The notes below the pieces were generated by a model. It saw only the letters and a list, made by a program, of their open reading frames with translations. It ran no database searches and was not told where the DNA came from. Below, piece after piece: positions 24,433 through 34,572 of a DNA stretch of 64,000 nucleotides (position 1 is its first letter; every line of letters starts with the position of its first letter). Source of the stretch: [Phialemoniopsis] sp. UDSM-2020. Its lineage: Eukaryota > Ascomycota > Sordariomycetes > Thyridiales > Thyridiaceae. The translations under genes and the position numbers were made by a program. The stretch lies in NCBI GenBank assembly GCA_018873225.1, contig JAEILZ010000002.1, positions 6,076,001 through 6,140,000 on the forward strand, written 5' to 3'.

Positions 24433-27400
24433 ATGACCGGAAGGATTCTCGTCGATCCCCACGGCGGTGAGCATGCCAGAGCTAGCTCGAACGAGAGGGC
24501 TGATCCAGGTTATCGTGAACCCGATGGCTATGGCGAACAAAGAAGGTATGTGCCGTGGCCATCAGACGTAGCAGTTTTCAACCGAAGGCGCAATGCTGAT
24601 AGAGCAGTCATCCAAACTCTCACGCATTCAACCAAAATCACCCTTCCTCCCGAACCCCCACTGCAACTCAACACAACAACCAAGACGGCCAACCAGTCTC
24701 GGTGAGCCAACCAGTTGTCGTGAGAGCGGACAACAGGCAGCCACTTGACCAGGGACGCGTTCCTATTGTGCACCAGACAGTGGTTTCTGTCTCCGACAAC
24801 ATGGACCGATACTCGTCACAAAGCGTTGATCCTTACTACAGTAATGACGTCGTCACTACTCATCCCAGTGCTTCCCAATCCCGTCCGACGGCCCTTCCTT
24901 ACCAGACTGTGCAGCAACAAGTTACCCAGCAGCCCCAAGTCCCTTCATGGGCAGACGACCGTCATGACACACCGCGTCCTGACGTCGTGCGGGATCTGGG
25001 GCCAAGGGGTGCGGAGCAAAGCATTCTTAATACGCAATACCTGGCCCAAGTCGCAGGGCCGGACTCTCGTCCAGCTCCCCTGTACGCAGCTGCTCCTACT
25101 GAGTTCGTTGAAAAATATGTTAGGCATCAAGGTGCTACCATCAATAATATTCCCTCCCAGCCCGCTAAGATCAATCGAGGCGAGGGAAATAAACTTACTT
25201 CCCGCGAACGGTCTTCGATCTGTCGGATCTGCCTCGCCCCAGTCGATCCCACCCACAACTTCTGCTCGTCCTGTGGAACTCACATGCAGCCAATGGATTC
25301 ACTAGCTATGCAGGAAGCGAGGCAACGTCTTGACCGGGCTGGAAATCCGGATAGTCATTCTTCACTTGTGCCTCTTAGGCAACAGGAAGCTGAGCAGCCG
25401 GCGCAAACCCCCGGCTCCATTGCCCATGTGACAGCGACGAGCACTGGTGCTCCCGAACATACGGTTCCGCTCCCGCTCCCGGCTTACACAAATCAACAGA
25501 ATAGACTTCAGCATGACCAGCTCGCACGACGACCCCGAGTGGCAGCACATCTGGCCCCGAATCCTCACCAGAATCGTCTCAGTCAACTTGGCAACACCAA
25601 CCACAGCACTGCCAGCGCATACAGTAGTGTCTTTGGTGACACCGCTTCGCAGGCTTCGCGGCAAGATCATGCTGTATCATCCATTGCCGAGCAGGATGCA
25701 AACCAGGTCCGAACCCCTGTAAAGTCACAAGTCTTGAGGAGCAAGCCCGTGGTCGGCAATGACAAACATCGTGGGCGTTCTGACGCGGACCGTCACATAC
25801 AACCGCTGCACAGAAACCCATTTGTGCTTGCAGATCGTGGGAAGCCGCATTCCCCAGCATCTCGATCACCTAGAGTTACGGGCGTGAACCAAGTGCATCC
25901 ACCATCTACTCCTTCCACCGTGAACCAACAAGATACCCGCCCGCACCAGGCGTTTGTCACCAGTGTCGTTGACGACGTCCCAGCCACTGACACATCGCAA
26001 TATTCATCCAAGCGCAGCGATCATCAATACGTATCATCACCTACGCCAGCCAGAACAGTTCGACAGGTTGTGTCCCAAGTCCACGGCAACTTACCACAGA
26101 GCGCCCCTGCATCCCCTGCGATCCAGCACATTGCCGAGCATACGCGCAGCACAGCCGCCACTCCACCGATTGTCCACCCTCAAGAAGCAGTTGCGGAGCC
26201 CTTCACTGCCATGGACTCGGGCCGGGGTACGGGTCGTGTCGTAGCACTCGACAGGCTTCACACTGTCCAAAGGCACACTGCAGACTCAACGTCGGAACCG
26301 GGCAAGACCGACCTGACGGAGCGCGCAGGCATTATTCAGGGGAGAGCGGACAGTCTTGCCAATTCCGTCGCTACTGTTCCTGCCGTCCCTACAATTGCCA
26401 CAAATGACCAACAACAGCGAATATCGACTGGCCAGTTGGGCCCCGGGCTCCATACCCATGACAGGCACGTTTCTGCTGGTACTTTCAATCATGCCGAGCC
26501 CCAAGGTACTTCATCAGTGCAAGAGGCCGCTTTGGATCGAAGAGAACAAGAGATATCGGATCGTGGCCAAGTGTTGTTGAGCCAAGTCAGTGAGGGGCAT
26601 GAGAGCGGCGCAGACGCCCCTGAAGCTGCTCGTGGCCATTCCAGGCTTGAGGCCGGTCTTCAAGCGGCGCCGCCTACCCAACATACCAGACAGATTCACA
26701 CGACCTATACCAAAGACGAGACCTCGGACGAAGAGAGGAGAATCCGCACGGGTGCTCTCGCAAAGACTGTAACCCGTCCGCGTTCGGGTTTGCGGAACCA
26801 GGTCCTGCCTGCAACGGCCAGCGCTGGACAAACGCAACCTGCATCTGTGATCTCGGTAGCGGTGAAACAGCCTGGACATGCTGTCTCGGTTCAACATCAA
26901 CCTTTGGCTGCGACGAGTAACTTTGATACCATTCAAGAGCATGCAGCCCACGATGATGTTCACAATGTGATCACCAGCGCAGAGGTCCGACCTTCAGCAG
27001 CCCCGCAGAATACCGGTCGCTCGACTGCTGGGGTTTACAATGACAATGGCCGTCAAGTCTTGGCTGCTACCTCTCGGGTCTCGGAGCAATCAGGCACGGT
27101 GTCAAAAAACGGACTGGGTCCGGCGTCCAGGAGCCGGACCCGGCACAGACATACAGGCGAGCATCAACACGATGCTCGATGTGTGCGCGGCTCTGGTGCG
27201 CCAGGCCCTCAAGAACACACAGGTGATCCGACAGTCGCCGCGCAGGCGCCAGGGACCGCATCAACGGAGCCAAGGGCACAGAAATATCACCTAGCCGACC
27301 CCGCCGTAGCCTTTACGGCCGTTGCCAGCGATGGGAACAACACGCGTGCGGACTCGAGCCTCGAAGCTTGCCAGCTTGCGGCGGCTCAAAGTCGGGGCTG

Positions 27401-27671
27401 CATGTTATCCAATCAGAGCCACACTTGGAAGGAATTGTACACGGGTCTTGCACTGGACTTACTGCAGGTCGTCCAGGCGGACCACATGCGACGCGGTGGG
27501 CTGACGAGCTCGGCCATCGCACAGGCTCAAGGGGGTGACTCGTCCTGCTGCCGAAAGACCTCAGGGAACCTTTGCCAAGCGGGGAAGAAATGTGTTCAAA
27601 CGGAGTCAAGATTGCTAGGAAGGAACAGTCGCACTGACCAAGGAGAGTGGGAAATCAAAGTCAGGTCTTAG
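24433..27671 (+). CDS. Long disordered protein with a four-cysteine zinc-ribbon-like motif
   Basis: Exons 24433..24545 and 24608..27671 are joined by a 62-bp intron (GTATGT donor, CTGAT branch, CAG acceptor), giving 1058 residues. I chose this model because the acceptor at 24607 restores the frame with no stop. Four cysteines form C243-x2-C246-x10-C257-x2-C260, a compact zinc-ribbon or treble-clef-like site. The rest is Gln/Ser/Pro/His-rich and predicted disordered, with no enzyme motif. From about 27040 the composition changes and another frame (27040-27294) looks helical and protein-like, so an intron or frameshift near the 3' end is possible. I do not recognise the family. Scaffold or regulatory roles are guesses. 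Confidence 0.6.
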
Positions 27672-27916
27672 ATTGTGCAGAGCCAACAACAAGTAGTGTC
27701 TACAAGGAATAGATTGCTGTTCAAAGCTGATCACTCTTTAAAGCTCGACGACCCGGACCATCACGCAGTCCGTTGACCCCATGCTTGTCTCTTATATTTG
27801 CAATGCTAGTCTTGACAAAGTCGGACTGCACCTCTCTCGCCAACCAGACAACTCGTGGACTTCTTTCCTTCTTTCTTTTGTTCCCAGAGAAAATCCAATA
27901 CTCTGCAGTCAAAGTC

Positions 27917-29621
27917 CTACTCCTCTTCCTGCTCGATGACATAGTTCTTGAACTGGCGAGCGGGCACACGTCGGTCGAAAAGAATGTCCAATTCCTCGTA
28001 GGTCCTGTTGTCGGTCTGTGGCAGTTAGATTTGTTAGTACAGTTCAATATCAAACACAAATATTTTGGCTGCATACCTCGGGAAGGCGGTAGTAACTCCA
28101 GATAGTGTTGAGCAGAGTGAGACCACCCCACAGAAACTCAATCTTGGCACCAGCATTGGCAGAACCGGGGTTGAGCAGGTACGGGCCGGCAACAGTGATG
28201 ACGAGGTAGGTAGCTCCGTTGATGGTGGCAGCGACTCCGAGGGTCTTGGCGCGCAGCTTTGTTGAAGGGATCTCGGACGAGATGGTGAAGCACAGGGGGC
28301 CGAGGGACAGGGAGTAGATGAGCTGCAGCGTGATAAGGAGCGTGGCCTGCGCCCACGAGTAGGCCGGCTTGGACTTATAGTCAGGCGCCAGGCACATGAA
28401 GCCCACGATCCACAGGACGACGAGGCAGTACGTGATGCCCATCATCCATGTCCGGCGGCGGCCAAAGTAGGCAATGGGGAACACACTAAAGATGCAGCCG
28501 ATGAAGCCGACGCCGTTGAGGCCAATGCCCATGTTGAACGCATTCTCGGTGGTCAGGCCGACCTGCTCGAAGAGGTATGTCGCGAAGCCAACGGGGTTAC
28601 CAGAAAAGTTCTGGCAGACGAACGTCATGGCGCAGATCTCGAGGCGGCGCAGGTTGGGCCCCTTGAAGACGTCGCGGTAAGTAGCGCCGACCTCGACCTC
28701 GCGCTCGTACAGGTCGGTCCGGACCATCATGGCTAGGATGTTGTGGTTCTCGGCGTGGTTGGACTTGTTGGACAGGGCGTCGAGGGCCGCCTTGGCGTCC
28801 TCCATGCGGTTCTGGCGGATGAGCCACCAGGGGGACTCTGGCGCCCAGTAGAGGCCGAGGAGCAGGACGGCGGGCCAGACCCACTGGATGGCGTAGGGGA
28901 TTTTGTAAGCCCAGACCGAGGACCAGTTGACGAAGCCGCGCGTGATGCCGGTCTGGAGAAACTGGCCGATCACGTAGCAGAGGTTGACGTAGCCGGTGAA
29001 GTAACCTCGCAGGCGCAGGGGTAGGACCTCGGAGGCGTAGGTGGGCGCCAGCACGTGGTAGCCGCCCCAGATGATGCCACACAAGTACATGGAGGCGGTC
29101 AGCACCTGTCGGCTGGGTGCAAAGACCTGCATGAAGACGAGGGCGACAGTGACGAGAAGGTAGGCGATCAGGGTCTTTTTGCGGCCGAACCTGTCCATGG
29201 GCACAGCGACGGCCCAGGCGCCGACGACCTGTCCGACAATGGCCCCCATAGACATGGCGACCTGCCACTGAGTAGGGATCTCCATGCCGTGGCCGGGGAC
29301 CATCTCGCCAAAGTGCGTGCGGAAGGCAGGCAGGGCGAAGAAGTTGCCCGTGATCTCAATGTCGTAGGCCCTCATGATGATGGACAGGGAGACAAAGATG
29401 GACCAGAAGACAGCCTTGCGGTACTTGACCAGGGCCTGCCAGTTGGTCAGCTCGTGCTCGGCGAGCGTGCCCTGCATGGCCATGGCCTGATTGACGGCGT
29501 CGAGCTTGCCCGTCTCCTCGGCATCGTGGAGGTTCTTCTCGGCGGCGTGGACCTCGTCGCGGTCCCCGTCCTCGACGTGGGCGGGCTCCGCCGCCGTGGT
29601 GGTCTTGGGAGCCTCGGCCAT
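27917..29621 (-). CDS. MFS sugar transporter (maltose/alpha-glucoside permease type)
   Basis: Two minus-strand exons, 29621..28077 and 28015..27917 (61-bp intron, GTATGC donor, CACAG acceptor), give 547 residues. The second exon supplies the conserved tail: L-P-E joins to T-D-N-R-T-Y-E-E-L-D, the PETKGRT-like motif of sugar porters. Other signatures are D-R-F-G-R-K-K after TM2, P-E-S-P-W-W-L near the end of the first half, and about 12 hydrophobic segments. The N-terminal block H-E-L-T-N-W-Q-A-L resembles fungal maltose/alpha-glucoside:H+ symporters. It would import a sugar across the plasma membrane. It is divergent to the aldo/keto reductase at 30724, with a 1.1-kb shared upstream region. 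Exact sugar unknown. Confidence 0.9.
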
Positions 29622-30723
29622 TGTGTTAAGGGTAATTCAAAAGACTCAAAGTAAGTTGCAGACTCTGCGGGTTCCGCTCTTTAGCTTGTCATTTGACAAC
29701 GCAAGTGCAATGCACACAGAAAGAGAATGAAGCGACGAGAAGAGACGAGTAACTGCAGGATGATCAGTTGCTCTTATGGGCTCAATTATAGTTGCTGAGA
29801 AGCCTGTTATTATTACCTGGTCATCTCTCCCCGTTCCTCCCCCGACCCAAGTGCCGATCGCGCGTCTGGGGCCCCAGACCTGTTCTCCGTTATCAGGAGA
29901 GGGCCGGTTTGGCCCATCGGCGTGGAGCCCGACAGCACCTGTACGGGCTGCGGGGAGCCAGTTTTCAAGGCCGGCTCGTGGCCATGCATTGCGCTAGGAG
30001 AGGGTTTTCAGGGTTCGTCATCCTTGCCCAGGGCGACGAGTGATCCACAAGGTGCGCTCGGCAGGCCAGTCGACCAGTCTGTGTCTGATAATTCCCGCGC
30101 TGGTAACTAATCTCAGTAACTAGTTCCCCTCACTGGGCAGAGAGTCAGCCGATGCTGATCTGGTGGGCTTTCTCCGCTTCTTGGGGAGCATCCATCGAAA
30201 AGACCCGAAGGGTATTTTGGGAGTGAGACTTTCGGGCTTTTAGCTTTTCGGGTGGCGCCACCCACCGGCGGCAATCCGGATTTCAAGGCCATGCCATGGC
30301 TCCCGTCGGAGTTAAGTGCATACCAGACAGACAGACTCTTCTTTTCGCCTGCCCAACATCCCACGAATCAATGAGTGTCTTGCCTGGGCGGGTTGCCTCG
30401 GAATCGGTCTGCACCGAGTACCGTCCGGTGGCTGACAATTTTCCCGTTGCGGTAACTTTGGGACCCCATACTTGCCTGCATTTCGTCTGCTATTGCGACT
30501 GTGCGTACGTGGGGGGGATTTTTACACTGACGGAGAATCAGGGACGACCAGCCGCCCGTCGTAGTATGAGGCGAGCCATCTACGATCCAGACTTTCGCGT
30601 TCTAAGATAAAGACTGGACGCGGTCCACTCTCTCTTTCTATTTCTATCTGACGAGAACCTCGAGAGACACTCGAATTCATCCGTGGATCAGGGCCCGTCC
30701 TCGCGAGAGTGCAGACAGGCAAA
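29622..30723. promoter_or_regulatory. Bidirectional upstream region of MFS and AKR genes
   Basis: The 1.1 kb separates two divergent start codons (MFS, -, and aldo/keto reductase, +), so it should hold both promoters. No coding frame is convincing. I did not identify a specific transcription-factor site. Confidence 0.45.
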
Positions 30724-31842
30724 ATGGGTTCCCAATTCGACTTCTCCAAGCTCGGCCCCCTAACCATGGGTGGCGCCGGCTTCAGCTACCAGCTGCACAA
30801 GGACCCAGAATCGCTGCCCCTGCGACAGATACTGCTGCGCGCCTTTGAGCTTGGCCTGCGCACCATTGACACGTCGCCATACTACGAGCCATCCGAGCAA
30901 TTAATGGGAGCAGCGCTGTCCTCCTCCGACATAACGTCCAAGTACCAGAGGAGCGACTACATCATCATGACCAAGGCGGGCCGGATCAAAGAGGACCAAT
31001 TCGACTATTCGCCAGCATGGATTGAGAAGTCGGTCGCACGGTCACTGGAGCGCTTCCAGACGACGTACTTGGATGTGGTCTTTTGCCACGATGTGGAGTT
31101 CGTCTCGCTTGAGGAGGCCCTTGCCGCCGTCGGCACGCTATTCGCCATCAAGGAGACGGGTGCGATCAGGGCGGTGGGCATTTCCGGGTATCGCATCGAG
31201 GTTCTGGCTCAGGTTGCGCAACTCGCGCGAGAGCGATTCGGCCAACCGATCGACATTATCCAGAACTGGGCGCAGCTCACACTGCAAAATACCCGACTGG
31301 AGCAGGGTGGGTTCGCGGCATTTCGAGAAGCCGGAGTAAGGGCTGTGGTATGCTCGAGTCCACTCGCTGTCGGCCTGCTGCGGTATGGTGGCATCCCGAC
31401 AGGGCGGACGGGCGATTGGCATCCCTCACCACCGGGGATGCGCGCCGCGACGCAACAGGCAGCGGAGTGGGTACACGGGCAGAACCAGGTCATGACGCGC
31501 CTCGCGATGCGGTTCGCGCTCAGCAGGGCCATGAAAAACTCAAGCCCCGACTTCACGATCACCACTGCGTCCGGCATCAGCACCATGTCGGATCTCGAGG
31601 AGAATGTGGAGACGACAAAGAGCATCTTGAGGAGTACGGGCGCGTCTTCAGCGGACGAGGGAAGCCTGGCTCGCCTCGACGCAGTTGACGAGGCTGAGCT
31701 GGCCAAGGACGAAGAGTACTACCAGAAGATAAGGGGGATTCTGAACGGCTGGGTGGACTACGACTTTGCTGACCCCAAGCCCAAGGAGGAGAAGGAGGCC
31801 GTAGAGGTTGTGCAGGAGCAGACCATCAGTGCCAGGATATGA
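30724..31842 (+). CDS. Aldo/keto reductase, D-arabinose/L-galactose dehydrogenase type
   Basis: A single exon of 372 residues from ATG 30724. It has the AKR barrel and catalytic tetrad: D49 and Y53/Y54 in I-D-T-S-P-Y-Y, K84 in I-M-T-K-A-G, and H122 in F-C-H-D. The D-T-S-P-Y-Y-E-P-S-E-Q-L block resembles yeast Ara2 and plant L-galactose dehydrogenase, NAD(P)-linked enzymes that oxidise D-arabinose, L-galactose or L-fucose at C1 to a lactone. The C-terminus is a charged Lys/Glu-rich tail. It is divergent from the MFS transporter and convergent with the class V PLP gene; the GH95 fucosidase is 2.7 kb away. L-fucose oxidation is an inference from this context. Confidence 0.85.
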   Translation: MGSQFDFSKLGPLTMGGAGFSYQLHKDPESLPLRQILLRAFELGLRTIDTSPYYEPSEQLMGAALSSSDITSKYQRSDYIIMTKAGRIKEDQFDYSPAWIEKSVARSLERFQTTYLDVVFCHDVEFVSLEEALAAVGTLFAIKETGAIRAVGISGYRIEVLAQVAQLARERFGQPIDIIQNWAQLTLQNTRLEQGGFAAFREAGVRAVVCSSPLAVGLLRYGGIPTGRTGDWHPSPPGMRAATQQAAEWVHGQNQVMTRLAMRFALSRAMKNSSPDFTITTASGISTMSDLEENVETTKSILRSTGASSADEGSLARLDAVDEAELAKDEEYYQKIRGILNGWVDYDFADPKPKEEKEAVEVVQEQTISARI

Positions 31843-31994
31843 GGGTATATATACGCATGCATCGGGTTTCGGCGTTGAGTTGTAGTGACGCAGGAGTCAC
31901 CAAGACGGCAAAGTTCCAGCATCAGTAGCATCAACTGTATTACACACGCTATGAGCGAATCATATGATGTTCATAAAGTGGCTCAATGTTGTTG

Positions 31995-33388
31995 CTATAT
32001 TTGACCTTCGTACTCTCTCCTGGCTACCCTAGCACAGAGCTCAAGCAGTGTTTTTGCGGCCCACTCGAAGTCTTCCAGTTCAAGGTAAACCTGCGCACTG
32101 AGTCGGACATAGACGTGCTGTCCGTGACCATAGACTACTATAAACGTCTTGTACTCACGAACAAGGGTGTCCATCATCCACTGCGCAACTGCAGTGACAT
32201 CGCTTGCCGGGAGAACAGCTATGCCTCCAGTGGTGTTCGAGCTACTCCCGTCCTCCAATACTTGGATTGGGAGCCTTACATTTGTCATTGCGCACTCAAT
32301 AGCACTTCCGGTCTTGTTGCTCAGCACTTCTGTGCCGAGCATCTCGGCGACTCTCTTGCCAGCTGCCTTAGCCAGGTTGATGTTGTACTCCTGCACCTTC
32401 TCCTCGCCACCCAAGACGTCTTTTCGCCATGCCAGGGCCTCCTTGACACATAGATACGGCGAGAAATCAAGAGTGCCCGTGTACTCAAAGTTTGAGACAA
32501 ATGTACTCTTGTTCTTCACGTCAGCAGGCGAAGTCCGCAGCGACTTGCGTAGATATCCATGTGAGGTGGGCACCGTGGATACCATCATGTACTGGTTTCG
32601 CACCGGAACATAGAAGACGGCACATGCCCTCGGGACATGAAGCCACTTGTGGCAGTTGCTGAACCAAAAGTCCGGGTCGAGCTCGTCGAGGATTGAGTCT
32701 ACCATACCAATGCCCTGTGCGCCGTCAATGACTGACATGACGTTCAATTCCTTGCACTTCCTAGTCATAGCCTCGAAGGGGAACCTCAGACCCGGTAGTG
32801 AGGAGACAACGTCGTAAATACACAACCGCGGCCTCCTCCCCTCGCTCTTTGAGGCTGCGACAGCATGCTCGAATAACAAAATGATCTCATTGTCTTCACA
32901 AGGATAGCTGATGCTGATAGGCCGACTGTTCACAAGTCCGTGGCGGCTATCGACGACATAGTCCACGGTCTTGCCGCAGGCGCCATAGATGGTACTGAAA
33001 TAGAGGATTTCGTCGTTGCCGTCCTCGTTCCACTCGAAGTTCCGTAAAACGGCATTGAGACCAGTTGTCGCGTTGGGGACAAATACTACAGTCTCTACCG
33101 GCACGTGAAGGAGGTCTGCAACAGCTTGACGGTTCTCATTGAGTAATCTGGGGTAGTCGTAGCGGATGAATATGTCTGGTGCAGCCTCGACCTCGTCCTG
33201 GAGGCTCCGAAGCTTGGCCTGGACTTGCTTGGGATGGGTACCATACGAGGCTAAGCCCAGTTAGACAATGCGGCTCTGACGTGTACATAGGAATCGGACT
33301 TGCCGTGGTTCAGATTGTGATATGATGGATCGAACGAGAAATGACTGAGTAGGCCTCTGCCTGATTCACTCTGGGAACTTGAACCCAT
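31995..33388 (-). CDS. Class V PLP-dependent enzyme (isopenicillin-N epimerase/desulfurase-like)
   Basis: Exon 1 is 33388..33304 and exon 2 is 33250..31995, giving 446 residues. The 53-bp intron has a GC donor (G|GCAAGT), a CTAAC branch point and a TTAG acceptor; it splits the codon in N-L-N-H-A-S-Y-G-T-H-P, a block conserved at the start of this family. The PLP lysine is K230 in N-C-H-K-W-L, and the preceding D204 (V-I-D-G-A-Q) should bind the PLP nitrogen. Fungal relatives include isopenicillin-N epimerase-like, LolT-like and cysteine-desulfurase-like enzymes acting on amino-acid C-S or C-N bonds. There is no mitochondrial-targeting look to the N-terminus. Reaction unknown. It is divergent from the GH95 gene. 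Confidence 0.88.
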
Positions 33389-34572
33389 GTCTTCCCAATT
33401 TGTGTCTTACAGGATACCCAAGGAAGCGTTGTTATCACCGACTTCGAGAACTGGAGGCACGCCTAGAAGGTACAAAGATCGTTTAGTGAGCTCCGTGTTA
33501 AACGGCACCTCGGTGGCTCGGAGACGGCCGACTGGGATCGGGAGTATTCCCTTTGGTTGCGAATGAAAAACACGACGGGTGATGTTCTCGTCAGTACAAT
33601 TCAGTAGAATGAACCGACGCCTCTAGTCAGGAAGATATTGGAACAGACGTTGAACAAGTTGTCGGAGCGACAAGTGCCGGCATGTGCAGATCTTCTCTTT
33701 TGCCCTGACGAATCATGCAAGGAACCGGGCAATAAGATGGACTGCCGGTATCGAGACGTACAGTAGCTGGGTTGTCAGGGAGGACGACAGGGGGTTTGTC
33801 TCGCGTGTTTGATGATCGGGGCAGCGTCCGAAGGCGGAGAACCCCGCACGACCAGGACCCGGGTCTGATAACGGAGGCGATCGCGGGCAACAGCCGCAAG
33901 ACTACACGGGATCCAGAAGAAAAGGCCTAGCCGGGTGGGCGGTTACGGTGTATCCCGCAGTTTTGCCGACCCTTGCGTTCCTCTGGGAGTTGGAGAACAC
34001 CCTTTGCCTGGGACGACATTCGCTACTGTAGCTATTAGGTAAAGAGCCAGGTATTCGCAGTGATCCAGTCTTGGTGTATCGCTAGCATCGAGAGTGGAGC
34101 TCCTCCCAGCTAGCTGGATAAATTCCCGACGGAGATATTCTATCAATGGGCTCCTCTTGAGTGGAGCAACGACCCATCTGCGGTGCATTACCCCATTTCT
34201 AACCCCTCACCAGCAATCATGAGGTAGCATTCGGTTTGCCGACGGAATGCATGCTGGGGCTTGGGCTTGGCCGATGCACTGGTCTCTAGGAACCTCCTCC
34301 TTGTGCGGGGTTCTTGGGGACTGGGTCATGATCGGCTCTTGGGACGAGGAGTCAGTGCCTACATGACGAATTGACTTGCTCAGGGGACTGCCATCAGAAG
34401 GTGGGTGACTAAGGCATGCCCTCTCTCACTCTAGTCTGGCTCGGTAGTTGTCTTATACACGTATTGCCTGTTTGAGCATGGGCCTTTGTCCCATTGAAAC
34501 CATCATCGCTCACAGAGCAGTGGTATCTTGTCTTCTCAGCGAGCATCCCAATAAGCCAATTCACAATCCACG
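33389..34572. promoter_or_regulatory. Bidirectional upstream region of PLP and GH95 genes
   Basis: This is 1.2 kb between divergent start codons. No convincing frame or RNA gene was seen. It should contain both promoters. Confidence 0.45.
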
